In this document: piece after piece, positions 1-9,734 of the stretch
How the letters are laid out: each line of letters begins with the position of its first letter
How positions within the stretch are numbered: the stretch's first letter is position 1
Assembly: GCA_947646735.1 (NCBI GenBank)
Contig: CANTFK010000766.1
Location: 248,001 to 312,000, forward strand
Length of the DNA: 64,000 nt
Direction of reading: 5' to 3'
DNA from: Peronospora farinosa
Taxonomy: Eukaryota > Oomycota > Peronosporomycetes > Peronosporales > Peronosporaceae
Translations under genes and position numbers: made by a program
Notes under the pieces: generated by a model
Told to the model about the DNA's origin: nothing
Database searches by the model: none
The model's input: only the letters and a program-made list of their open reading frames with translations

Positions 1-175
1 CGAAGAAGATAGTGACTAGTATTTTGCTGTCCTTCAATTGGTTAAAACAAAATGCAGCAGTTGAGATAACGTGTTATGATTCGTAGGAATAGGGTATCTA
101 CGTTATTGATTGGTGGAAATCAAATAGCTTTCGTTGGTGGGCGAAGCATTTCAAGACGTGTATCATTAAGACGAT

Positions 176-640
176 ATGGCGGATACGAGTACCGGGCAGA
201 ACGAGGTAAATCTTGTAAATCTGTCGCTAGAACAGCTGAGCTCACTGAAAGGTCAACTGGAAAAAGAGTTGCAACAATTGACGGTGTCATTTGGCGGACT
301 GCGCGAGGCTCAGTCGCGGTTTTTCGAATCCAAGGAGGCGCTTCAGAGCTTGGCGGCTGCTGACCTGAATAAGGAGGTGCTGGTACCTCTTACAGCATCC
401 ATGTTTGTACCTGGTACTCTCGTTAGTAAGGAGGAGGTACTGGTGGATGTGGGTACAGGATATTTTGTCGAGCAATCGGTAAAGAAGGCCGAACACTTTA
501 TGGATCGGAAAGTCGAATTCTTGCAGAGCAATACGGAGCAGCTCAAGACGGTCATTGATGGCAAACGCAACATGCTTGAAGCTGTTCTTATGATAATGCA
601 GCAAAAAATGCAAGAGGTTCAGCAGATTCAAGAGAAATAA
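176..640 (+). CDS. PFDN5: Prefoldin subunit 5 (alpha-class)
   Basis: The 154-residue product matches alpha-class prefoldin in length and layout. An N-terminal heptad-rich helix (about residues 15-50) leads into the small beta core (about 68-98, containing VPLTASMFVPG and VDVGTGYFVE), followed by a C-terminal helix rich in Q, K and E (about 105-152). Prefoldin is a cytosolic hexamer that captures unfolded actin and tubulin and passes them to the CCT chaperonin; subunit 5 is one of its two alpha-class chains. The ATG at 176 is chosen because it opens directly into the conserved helix. The gene has no visible intron and converges on EMC6, 224 bp away. Assignment to subunit 5 rather than subunit 3 rests on the beta-core residues and the short tail. 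Confidence 0.9.
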   Translation: MADTSTGQNEVNLVNLSLEQLSSLKGQLEKELQQLTVSFGGLREAQSRFFESKEALQSLAAADLNKEVLVPLTASMFVPGTLVSKEEVLVDVGTGYFVEQSVKKAEHFMDRKVEFLQSNTEQLKTVIDGKRNMLEAVLMIMQQKMQEVQQIQEK

Positions 641-863
641 GTGTCGGAAGATTGAGTTTTAGCTGCAGTAAACAATCAATATAAACCAAAAGTGCTAACA
701 ATGTTGTAAGAGAGAACGTTACCCCAAAGTCATTTTTACTGCATGACTACAGCTGTATTACTACTACTCTCTCTCTCCTAGTAGCTTTTAGCCAGCGTCT
801 CTGTGGGTAGTATCAACTGACTCGTGCTTGTTCTGATTGCTCACTGGTACTTGCTTGAGTCAA

Positions 864-1196
864 TCAATAGATATGCACGAGTCCATACGACAGTGTCCAG
901 AAGAGGATAAAAGACAGCGCTTGAGACATGACACCCGCAAAGATAAAGGAGAAGACGCTTGTATTGAAGTAAACATGGACATTCATCCCGAGTTTAAAAA
1001 CCCAAAGGGCCACAGCTGTAAACACGTAGACGGCTGCAAGGAATGCAAACCCCTGTAGCCCCGTCATACCCGTGATACCCGCAATACAACCAGCAATGAC
1101 ACACATGGATGTGTGTACATACTCGACTGCTTTTTCGTTGTTCTTCATGTTTTCCATGGAGAAAAACTCCACCTTTTTTTCCTGAAGCGCTTCCAT
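864..1196 (-). CDS. EMC6: ER membrane protein complex subunit 6
   Basis: The 110-residue product is almost entirely membrane embedded. A charged cytosolic N-terminus (about 1-28) is followed by hydrophobic segments at about 31-50, 52-70 and 82-108. The stretch AGCIAGITGMTGLQGF is the hallmark of the EMC6/Rab5-interacting family, and the length equals that of animal and fungal EMC6. EMC inserts tail-anchored and polytopic proteins into the ER membrane, and EMC6 is a core transmembrane subunit. The gene is a single exon read towards prefoldin. Identification is from motif, length and topology; no alignment was run. Confidence 0.85.
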   Translation of the reverse strand: MEALQEKKVEFFSMENMKNNEKAVEYVHTSMCVIAGCIAGITGMTGLQGFAFLAAVYVFTAVALWVFKLGMNVHVYFNTSVFSFIFAGVMSQALSFILFWTLSYGLVHIY

Positions 1197-1567
1197 TCTG
1201 AATTTGGTATGAAAATGACAGGGTAAGCTGCAAAGTACGATTGTTTTAAGCTCATATATTTAATGTTGTTCTCGTCTGAAATTCGCGATATTACATGTCA
1301 ATTTGAATTCAAACATTTAAATTTATCGTTTAAAAAAGTTTGATCGATATCGTGTATCATCAACGCATTGTACTATAAGTGTATAAGCTTTCACCCATTA
1401 GCCTGCCTGCCTTCCATCCATCACCTCAATTGACTTTGCATTCGAAATCTGCAACGTTTGTTGATATACTTGAAAACTGGAAATAAACCTTTCGTTTTCA
1501 CGTGACAAGTGCATTTCGCTGTCCATTAACAACGTTTTGCTTTACAATTGCCAAGTGATCGGACGAA

Positions 1568-2032
1568 ATGACAAGACACGAGCGCTCAAAGGTGGCACCG
1601 CGAAAGTCGTGGTATTCCATGACAAAGGTGTTGATTTGTAGTCGGGCGCTACATAGCACGCTCGTGACAACAACTCAACAAGATGAGACCGATCTGCTGG
1701 TCAGCAAGATGTCGCGTGCTCGCAGTCCAAAACGACGAGCAATTGCAATTCAGGAAGTTCCGCAAGCTACACCAGATGTCAAGCCACTCGCCAAGCTTCT
1801 CGTGTTCCGGAAGACTAAGCGAGAGATGGACAAAGAGCGACAAGCTTGTGAGCAGCTACAGAACAATGAACGTCGCGTTGACGAAGTCAAAGTCCATGAG
1901 TGCATTACAATGAAACGTGCATGTCCGAAATGTGCACGAACACTCGAGTGGACTTGCCGAAGGACGTCGCAGTACTTGCAGACAAGATCAAGAGGACTGC
2001 GTACACAATCGAGACGCCGCTTGCTGTTTTAA
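1568..2032 (+). CDS. Uncertain basic protein ORF
   Basis: An ORF of 154 codons is rich in Arg and Lys, with no recognised domain and no signal peptide. The middle (about residues 50-115) is mixed-charge and helix-prone and looks like real coding sequence. The C-terminal 25 residues become a string of Arg and Ser that looks out of frame. A shift of one frame near 1,950 gives a more natural tail ending in a stop at about 2,060, so the gene may have an intron or a frameshift there. It lies between EMC6 and the GH7 gene. Product unknown. Confidence 0.35.
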   Translation: MTRHERSKVAPRKSWYSMTKVLICSRALHSTLVTTTQQDETDLLVSKMSRARSPKRRAIAIQEVPQATPDVKPLAKLLVFRKTKREMDKERQACEQLQNNERRVDEVKVHECITMKRACPKCARTLEWTCRRTSQYLQTRSRGLRTQSRRRLLF

Positions 2033-2379
2033 AGTCGAGGTGCTTCAAAGTTGATCAGGTTTAAAGCAGAAAAAAGTCAAGGCGATACAATTTAGTTTCC
2101 TCGATGACTGATGCTATAATGAACGATAAACTTTGCTGGAGAATTGGCTCATCGTCATAATGTAGCTACTTGTTCGCCTTAGCAAGCGCCTACACAATAG
2201 TTGAAAAAGAACGAATGCTACTAATAACTAGGTGCGCAAATGTTTTCGATGATGATTACGACTTGGTGCTCTATGGAGGCTTAAAATGATGGAAAGTCTC
2301 CATCATGAAGAACTCTCGTTGGGTGCCATACTGCCAAACTACAAGAGACGATTTGATTTGGTGAACGGGCTGCCGACCA
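2033..2379. other. Intergenic, no gene seen
   Basis: This stretch lies between the uncertain ORF and the 3' end of the GH7 gene. No convincing ORF, RNA gene or repeat was recognised; it probably holds the 3' untranslated region of the GH7 gene. Confidence 0.5.
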
Positions 2380-3774
2380 CTAGTACGTGGATCCAATGTC
2401 ACCCACGCGAATGTTCATGAACTTAACGGTGGCATCCGGGTGCTGCGCCTCAACCTCAGTAGGACGACCACTTGACGTCGGGCACGAGCCGCGCTTGACG
2501 CCGGGTTTCGCAGAATCCGCTTCCGCGGGGTAGCTGCTGTCAAGCCAGAGACAGTAAGCGTCGTGATCTGACCACAAGCTCATGGCAAGCGTCATACCAT
2601 TCGCCATGTGCTCGCCCATACGTACAAGTCCGCCCTTCGTGGCGTGGTCGTTTTGATCCCCGAAAAGTTTCTTGGACGCAATACACATGGAATCGGTAAT
2701 GGAGTTGACATCGTTCAAACCAGGCCACATGATGTTCGGGGTATCCACAACACGATTGTCCTGCTTGAATAAGCGTCGGATTTCCACAAGATCCCCAGTA
2801 GCGGTGTTGTCGCTCGTCACGAATTGGGTGACGATCGTGAACTTACGGGTGGTATCGATGGTGAATTGCGATCCAGGACCGTAGAACGTTTGGTTGCCCA
2901 TTCGAAACGGATTAAAGTCGCAGCCATCCTTGTCACATACGCCTTTGTAGCGACTATCATTACCACTGCCACACTCCTCTGGACTTGAGCAGCGTATCTG
3001 CTCCTCCGACGTGCACGGGTGCGAAGTAAATGCGCTGCTCATGCTATTAGCCTCCCAGATGTCGAGCTCAGCGCAGCAGGCACCATACTTGCCACCACCC
3101 GAGTTCTGACTCGTGGCACCCCAGTCGAGCGTGTTAGCCTCGCCATTGATGAACTTGATGTCATGTGGACACTGCGCATCACAGTAACCCGTGCCGTAGT
3201 TGGCACCTGCCTTGTTGGCTGGGAAGCGACCGACCCCTCCATCCGCGTCCATCTGCACAAAGTAGAGCGCGCCGTTGAGTCCGCATGGGAGCTTGGAGAC
3301 GTCGACATCAAGTGTGAACTCTTGATTTAGCAACTTGAACTGCTTATACTTGAGCCCCTCAGCATCTACAAGATATACCCGAGAGCCCACATTCGTGCCG
3401 AACTGGGTCTGCGTGACCAGCTTGAGCTGCAACTCATCGGCGGACGTGGTGATGCCGTAGGTGCCTTGGTAGTCGGCACCTTCGAGAGCGCAATTCTGGG
3501 CACAAGCTTCCGGACTGGAGCATATCGTGGCATCCCACTGATTGCCAGAGTAGCAGTTCTTGTAGTCGCCGACTTGGTGTAGCCAGCGCCAATTGGCATC
3601 TAGCACAATCGACGTGGGCTCAGTTACACAGCCACCTGTCTTCGAGCATTGCTTGGAGGTGAGAGAAGGATGCACTTCCTTAGTGTTGATTCCTGTTTGC
3701 TGGGCTGATACTTGGAAAGCACACAGTGCCGAAGCTGCAGCCACAAGCGCGAGAACGGGTGTCGAGGGGGTCAT
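2380..3774 (-). CDS. Secreted glycoside hydrolase family 7 (cellobiohydrolase/endoglucanase type)
   Basis: The 464-residue product has a signal peptide (about 1-24, cleavage after VSA) and a full GH7 catalytic domain. The catalytic signature ELDIWEANS is intact: nucleophile Glu at about 236, Asp 238 and acid/base Glu at about 241. Family-typical segments include WRWLHQ, the paired-Cys loops, and GLNGALYFVQMDADGG. GH7 enzymes cleave beta-1,4-glucan chains in plant cell walls, so this is a secreted wall-degrading enzyme. No cellulose-binding module follows the domain. The reading frame extends 39 codons upstream, but the ATG at 3,774 is preferred because it starts the signal peptide. Single exon. 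A broken copy of this gene and its promoter lies at 59,534-60,489. Which linkage is cut, and whether it is processive, cannot be settled here. Confidence 0.93.
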   Translation of the reverse strand: MTPSTPVLALVAAASALCAFQVSAQQTGINTKEVHPSLTSKQCSKTGGCVTEPTSIVLDANWRWLHQVGDYKNCYSGNQWDATICSSPEACAQNCALEGADYQGTYGITTSADELQLKLVTQTQFGTNVGSRVYLVDAEGLKYKQFKLLNQEFTLDVDVSKLPCGLNGALYFVQMDADGGVGRFPANKAGANYGTGYCDAQCPHDIKFINGEANTLDWGATSQNSGGGKYGACCAELDIWEANSMSSAFTSHPCTSEEQIRCSSPEECGSGNDSRYKGVCDKDGCDFNPFRMGNQTFYGPGSQFTIDTTRKFTIVTQFVTSDNTATGDLVEIRRLFKQDNRVVDTPNIMWPGLNDVNSITDSMCIASKKLFGDQNDHATKGGLVRMGEHMANGMTLAMSLWSDHDAYCLWLDSSYPAEADSAKPGVKRGSCPTSSGRPTEVEAQHPDATVKFMNIRVGDIGSTY

Positions 3775-4165
3775 CAAAGGAACTTGGTAGGTCTCTAAAT
3801 TGAAGGGGTACGAGCTAAAGCCTGCTAATTGAAAAATGAGTAGGAAGAAGAACCGGCAAGTATTGGCTGCGTGCTTGTCATCCCGTGACATCCTTCGGAG
3901 GCTGAAACGCAGACCGATCAGATTAAGCTAGCGTAGTCACACATAAGGGATGGTGCTTTATCCAACACACGCGATTTCACGTAGATGAAGACCGGAACTC
4001 AGGAAAACCAAGAAAACTTAGTTGATTGAGACCTCTTGTCAGGCGTGCTAGGCGTTGAACTTTAACCACAATTTCAGAGTGGTGATCGATATACGCGGGT
4101 GGTACTCATCGAAGGAACCTTTATGGAGATGGTTGCTACCTTGGCAACAAATATTCGTGCGACTA
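3775..4165. repeat. GH7 5' flank, duplicated at 59,991-60,385
   Basis: The sequence upstream of the GH7 start is nearly identical to that upstream of the GH7 pseudogene near the other end of the window, with only scattered single-base differences. Similarity ends abruptly just after 4,165, marking the edge of the duplicated block. The promoter of the enzyme must lie here, so the duplication copied regulatory sequence as well as coding sequence. Confidence 0.85.
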
Positions 4166-4544
4166 CCCCATCAGTATTCTGAGAACACCCTTGACGCCAT
4201 GCAGTTTTTGATTTTTGACTGCTGATCCGGCAGTTCTCAGCTTTTGTGGAATTTCGATATTGCAAGACAAATGCCACATTGCTCTCATACATGTCCAACA
4301 AGTCGATGTTCGTGCACATTACTTAGGTCTGGAGGAGAATGACAGGAATGGGGGAACAGTCAATGCTTGTGCTGATAACTTCTGTACAGATGACTCATTG
4401 GTAAACTGAAACCAGTCTCCTACGTTAATATCGCTTACATGATGTTTCTTAATCTTTCTTGCTTGTTGGGGCAGTTTATTTGCAATGTTTTCCAAAGTCT
4501 CAATTCCTACTCACGTCATTTCTTCGAGTAGTTTTGTAATCACT

Positions 4545-5057
4545 TCATTTACACTCGTTAAGCCTACAGATAGCAGGTGGGTATAATCGTCCGAAGAATA
4601 TCATGCAGCCACCTTTCCCTGATAGTCGTTTAGCTTGGAAGGCCACAACACTGTACCAATGTGAACTGACCGCCAGCCAAACAACGATGCAGTGAATGAG
4701 CATCGACATAGCAAGTGTGTGCATTTTAGGCCACAACGCGACACAAGAATCCCACCGCTTCAAGTTTTTTTCATCTTCGCCGTTACTGCTTATGTAATTT
4801 TGTTGAGACAACCAGCGGCAGTCACGACTCCTGCTAGTTAATGCTCTTTCTCTCAATGACAGCGACGAAGGCGTAGCTTCAACGTTGTGCCACCTTCCGT
4901 TCCAGAATATCACGAGTAACGGCAACTTTTGCGTCTTCGCAACGAACGACCACAACCATGCGAGATTAAGACCACAATAAAGCGAGATAAATAGTAATTT
5001 TGCCTTAACTGCAGCATTATACACTGGGTGTAACGAGCTTGACGTCAATAGCACCAA
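4545..5057 (-). CDS. Hypothetical ORF
   Basis: An uninterrupted reading frame of 170 codons. The product has hydrophobic patches near the N-terminus (about residues 18-40) and near the C-terminus (about 115-145), with a charged middle. No family was recognised and the amino-acid composition does not strongly suggest selection. It could be a chance ORF or a remnant, and it lies next to retrotransposon debris. Confidence 0.2.
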   Translation of the reverse strand: MVLLTSSSLHPVYNAAVKAKLLFISLYCGLNLAWLWSFVAKTQKLPLLVIFWNGRWHNVEATPSSLSLRERALTSRSRDCRWLSQQNYISSNGEDEKNLKRWDSCVALWPKMHTLAMSMLIHCIVVWLAVSSHWYSVVAFQAKRLSGKGGCMIFFGRLYPPAICRLNECK

Positions 5058-5589
5058 GTCAGCTTGAACTTCTCGACCACGGCCGCTAGTATTTTATACA
5101 ATAAGTACGTTCCGCATTCTGCCTCACTTTGTTTGTTCTCAGTGAGAACTTCTCACCAATTTCACGCAATATGTGATGTTATCAGCTACCTCAAACGTTC
5201 GTTGATGTATACAAGGTCCATCCATTTTTTGCAAAACCACTAACGCAAGAATCCGCGTCTTCCATAAGATGGCATCGCAAGTATATTTGCCAATTGGATT
5301 GTCACTTAAGCGATACACCTACGCAGACGATGTCATGACGTTGAACCATGTTTCGCGAAAGATGGACGGATTCGCAGATTAACTCAAGTGATTACAAAAT
5401 CATCGTGGCTAAAGACTTAGGCAATACGTCCAACTTGTCACTTTAGTCAAGCCTGTTGAAGAGGTTAATGAAGCACTAGTTTAGCAAATTGCAACGTGAA
5501 TATTTTTAGGTCCTTAGTCACTTGTGCTACCTTTAAGCCTATTGTTCTAGAGTCTTCTAAAAACTTCGACATTGACGACATCAGAAAAT
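5058..5589. other. Intergenic, no gene seen
   Basis: No supported ORF, RNA gene or repeat was recognised. The stretch separates the GH7 neighbourhood from the retrotransposon block and may be older decayed element sequence. Confidence 0.4.
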
Positions 5590-6375
5590 GGCGTCACCAC
5601 CGCCGTCAGACAAGTATAATGATCACTTACTGAATTCTGCTACTCGAGGCGCTTCTTCAACGACACCCTGGTCAACACTCGCACTCGAATCGACAGGTCT
5701 TGGTGCTTGAATACCAAGCTTACTTCGAAGTACACCGATTTGCGCCGCTGAAATTGGCTTCGTCATGATATCTGCCAGCATATCTTGCGTTGGACATCAC
5801 CTGACCTTCTTCCACCTTACAACGTACAAAGTGGTATCGACTGTCCATACGCTTTGTACGATTGTGAGACTCGGGGTTCATGGCCAGCGCGATTGATCCT
5901 TACTTATCCTCATAGATCCTGATTGCTCACTAGACATCTCCCGAGATCGGGCAGGAACATTTTTAACCAAATTGCTTCTTGCGTGGCCTCGGAAAGCACC
6001 GTGTACTCGGCTTCCGTAGAGGATAGTGCCACGGTCCGCTGTTTCATATCCGATAGCAAATACACCCTTCATTCGTTTTAACTTCTCCTTGACTCGATGT
6101 CACCAGCCCAGTCAGCATCCGGATACTGAGTGTAGCAATGTCGCCACGAGATAATCGGTTCCGCGCATTAATGTCGCTTGAAGATACCTCAGTAAGCGCT
6201 TGAGTGCTTGCCAGTGTGTCGGACAGGGATCAGCCGCAAACTGGCTTAAATCTCCAGCTGCTGCAGCAAGGTCCAGACGCGTCGCTATCATAAAGTACGT
6301 GATGCCTCCAAATGCACCCCGGTAAGGCACATATTTCATCATTTCTTCATGCTGCATCCCCACCTTCGCACATGT
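5590..6375 (-). pseudogene. Copia retrotransposon relic, end of RT and RNase H
   Basis: Read on the minus strand in shifting frames, this stretch shows the C-terminal part of a Ty1/copia polyprotein. The end of RT comes first (GITYFMIATRLDLA, then PTHWQALKRLLRYLQ, about 6,160-6,330). The RNase H signature follows, resembling ALSSTEAEYTVLSEATQEA (about 5,970-6,040), and then the terminal segment resembling RYHFVRCKVEEGQV (about 5,800-5,860). Frameshifts and stops separate the parts, so it is dead. LTR1 of Gypsy-1 begins right at its upstream edge, suggesting that Gypsy-1 inserted into this older relic. Confidence 0.75.
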
Positions 6376-6933
6376 TGTAGATGGGCGCTTCAAAAAGAAG
6401 CTGCCACGTACTACGCGGGCACACACCTTCAAGCAGCGTGAGGAAACGGTTAGACCGTCTTACCTCCGCGTAGTGTTGTTCGGCCGCTTAAAGCGATCCG
6501 CGAAACGAGCTTTAAAACAAGCACCTACCTGCGTCACGGAAGCTGTTTCCAGTCTTCCTGTGCGCAGTGAGTGTGATGTAGTAAATTCAAGACTGACTTA
6601 TATTAAATATAATTTACTAAATATAAATCTAACTACTAATTGGTCAAATATAAAGAATGGATACGCGTCTCTTTAGAAGCGTATCCTTACGTGCGAGCTT
6701 AAAACATTTTTAAGCTCGCAGGAGACGTCTGTCTGAAGCTTTACCATGACGCCTAGTCCCAACTAGGCGTCATCCCCGTTGAATGTGAATCCATCCATGG
6801 ATATCACATTTACGAGGGTGGTCGCATTGATGTGCCGCACCCAAGTGGCAGGCCTAAGGTACCTCGTACCCTATTAAGCCTGCCCGCTAAGTATTCGATA
6901 CTTAGCGAACCGTGCAACTCTCAGCCCGTTATA
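6376..6933 (-). repeat. LTR1 (3' LTR of Gypsy-1)
   Basis: On the plus strand it begins TGTAGATGGG and ends GTTATA, where the other copies end TTACA. It shares most of its length with copies at 13,946, 27,063 and 62,424. Compared with LTR2 it has lost about 40 bp in the GGTGGTGGTG segment. It carries six successive hairpins between about 6,659 and 6,906. Confidence 0.88.
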
Positions 6934-6951
6934 TCATACCCCTCTTAAACG
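6934..6951 (-). other. Polypurine tract of Gypsy-1
   Basis: On the minus strand, immediately before the 3' LTR, the sequence runs AAGAGGGGTATGA. The equivalent positions beside LTR3 and LTR4 read AAAGAAGGGAAT and AAGGAGGAGGATGG, so a purine-rich plus-strand primer is kept in three copies. Confidence 0.7.
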
Positions 6952-6987
6952 ATTTATAAACTTTTGTAAATTATCGAAAACGTGACG

Positions 6988-8347
6988 ATGCCGCCGAAAC
7001 GTGATAAGGCTGATGGGTCGCCTGCAAGGCGCCCATGCAGACCTTCACAAAGCGCACGCGCCTCGATAACTCTCAGCCGTCGCTTAGTGTCTCTGTGACA
7101 ACGCCGACATATAATGTCACCTTGTCAGCAGAGAACACCGATCCATCCCACTATGGTGCGGGTAAAGACTTGTCTCTCATTGTTTACTACAATGCGAGCA
7201 CGTCATTGCCATCATACCAAAGTGGTGGTGAGAACAGTGCTCTGATGGGACATTTGTTTCCATCATTTGAGACACCCAGCTTTCAGGAAGCTTCCATGCT
7301 TCCTGGCAGCGAGGGTCATGTCTCGTCGTTTGCGTCAACGATCGCAGCGACCACAACTGAGCGCGCTGCTTCGAAATAAGCAGTCGCGAATCAACAGCAG
7401 GTCGGCGATACAAAATCGACCGCCTCTATCAACCCTACGTCTGACGTCTCGACAATCCATAATGGAGAGTCAGACTCAGGCGAGGGTGAGCAAAAAGCTC
7501 TTTCTACTTCAAAGTTGACCTCACTAGCACGCCGTCGCGAGTTCGGCTACGTGAGTGATGGTTTGCCACCAATGCCACCGCCATACAAGTGGTTACACGC
7601 GAGTGAAAATAGTGCGATGCTCCTAAAGCTGCCACTATTGACGCTAATAAACGTTTTAGCGTCTGTTCATCATGGAAAAGGCAGGGCAAAGCACGAGGTC
7701 GTGCTTTCTCTATCCACGTCGTGCTGCGTTCTATCGAAACAGCCGATAAATACGAGACAAAGCTACTGCGCCGTCTTCTACCGCATGTAGATGCAGTGAA
7801 CAGTGATCGCAGCGAATTAGATTCGCTATGACGCGTGCGAGGGAAATATCGGGTAATAAAATACCCCCAAAACCTTCTTGACAACGCTGTCCCTGCTATT
7901 CCATCAGGACCTAGCAGAAAAAGTGTAGCTGGTGCTTCTGCTCGTATGCAGCCACCAGCCCAGGAACGTCGACGCGCAACGCGTCAACTGGTTCCCAAGA
8001 GTAGGTACTCTTCGGATATCCCTTCCACTGGACAAGGATCTGAAGCTTTTGCTTCACATAGCGGTGGAACAAATCCTTCCAACAAGGAAGCGTGTGTTTC
8101 CACCCGCATCCACCAACACAGGTGGCGCTCGATAGGAGCGGCGATTACGCCAAACTATGCACGGCTGCCTATCCTGTTGCCGATCAGTCGCAAGAGGAGA
8201 TCGCTGACTGAAGAGGAGGTGGCTGATTTGTCGAGTCAAGTCTCGCGACTGACTTCGGATCTACGCTCTGTAAATGCGAGGGATCGTCAGGGGTATGACC
8301 GCCTGAAGACCCGTTTGGACATACACAAGCGGCTGGTGATGAGATAA
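6988..8347 (+). pseudogene. Antisense accessory ORF region of Gypsy-1
   Basis: This reading frame lies between integrase and the 3' LTR, on the strand opposite gag-pol. It opens with MPPKRDKADGSPARRP at 6,988. A one-base loss near 7,030, compared with the copy at 63,064, moves it into the frame of the 114-codon ORF at 7,035. That ORF ends at a TAA (7,377), but the same frame continues open to about 7,790. A later ORF (7,835-8,347) ends in a heptad-like segment resembling LTEEEVADLSSQVSRLTSDL, suggesting a coiled coil. The early part is rich in Ser and Thr. No known domain was recognised. A near-identical copy sits at 27,698-28,590. Confidence 0.6.
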
Positions 8348-8631
8348 CCGCGTCCAACGCGGAGCCCTCCTCGATCACCAAGTTCTCCGTCGTTGATCTC
8401 GTATACGGAAAGTCGATCACCTTCCCCGTCGCCTGATCGGCAACGACGCTCGACTCACAGTCGACGTAACTATTGGTCTCGTTAGACTGATGCGAAAATG
8501 TGATCTCTTGTGGACCGCATACCGTTTCAGACGACCCACGTTAGTTTCGGGTGCGTCTTCATATACGGTGGGAGAGTGAGCCTATAATTTAGGTATCCAA
8601 CCTCCTCGACCACCCTCAATAACCCAAAGAA

Positions 8632-9734
8632 TCAGGGCAATAGCTTAGTAGTACCACCAGGTAGTACAGCAATTGCATGTTTAGGTAGGGTAGCAGTACT
8701 TAATAGCACTTTGTCCCCAACACTAAAGTGTTCTTTGTTTTTGCGACCATGCTGGTCTGCATATTGTTTATGCTTGTCCTGTGCGCTTGCCATCGCGTCA
8801 CGGACTTTACGTGTGATGGCTAATCGCTCATCCACAAAGCGCTGAGCTTCGCTCACGCTTTTAGCATCCAGCTCGCCTATGACGCCTCCAAGAGGTCGTT
8901 CATGGTTCGACGCTGTTGATAACACTATAGTGTCATCGTCAAGGAGCACTGGCATTTCTTGCCGTGCCTCCTCTGTGACACCTATAGGTGTCGTGACCAC
9001 TGCTAAACTAGAAGTGTCACTAGGGCAATTTTTACCCTCTTTGGCATTCGCACCGAGCAAAGTGATGGGCCCTCTTCCACTAAGATTCGGGCTGCGCACG
9101 AACGAGACTGGCGTCCGAGGATGACGCATTCCGTTAATATAAAACGGTGTTTCATCTGTACTGGCGTGAACACTGTTATTAACAGCAAATTTTACAATTG
9201 GCAATTGATTGCTCCATTCTTTGGGAGTCGCTACTGTGCGCAAATAAATCCGCCACGACTCGATTGGTCCTTTCGCTTTGGACATCGGCTTAGAGATGAT
9301 CGGCTGTTGACATGTGGAGCTTGTTACCTACACATGACGCCGAAAACCTGACGTTAGACGAGGTTTCCGATCCGATACTATGGACTCGGGCACCCCGTGT
9401 AGTCGTTATACATGATGCAGAAAAAAGAGGGCAGCCTCTTTTCCTGAGATCTTGGTGCTACATGGTGCCAAATGCACCATCTTGCTCAGTCTGTCTACAA
9501 AGACGACGAGCCCCGTCCTGCCTATATGGTCAGGCGGTAAGCCAAACATGAAGTCCAAACTGAACGACTTTCAACATTCAGTGGTTATCGGCAGTGCCTT
9601 CAGTGGCGCACTGTTCGAAGGTGCAGGATTTATGCGCTGACACTCTTCGCAAGAGCGAATACAGTTGGCCACCCACCGATATAGGTGGGGCCACCAAAAT
9701 TCCTCTGACACCCGCAAGAATGTCTTTTTACGTC
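8632..9734 (-). pseudogene. Gypsy-1 integrase (degenerate)
   Basis: The 217-codon ORF at 8,632-9,285 matches the C-terminal half of Gypsy integrases: WSNQLPIVKFAVNNSVHAST and ETPFYINGMRHPRTP are the usual segments after the catalytic core. A long Ser/Thr-rich insert follows, then HKQYADQHGRKNKEHFSVGDKVLLST, also typical. The upstream half (9,286-9,734), which should hold the HHCC zinc finger and DDE core, is broken by stops and shifts. No chromodomain was seen at the C-terminus. Confidence 0.8.

Noticed and set aside
4074..4319. A short minus-strand ORF upstream of GH7
   Set aside because: It lies in the duplicated flank but its frame is not kept in the second copy beyond 60,385; no family likeness.
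7504..7884. A 126-codon minus-strand ORF within the Gypsy-1 antisense region
   Set aside because: It overlaps the plus-strand frame that is shared between copies, and is shortened to 61 codons in the second copy at 28,221-28,406, so it is a shadow.
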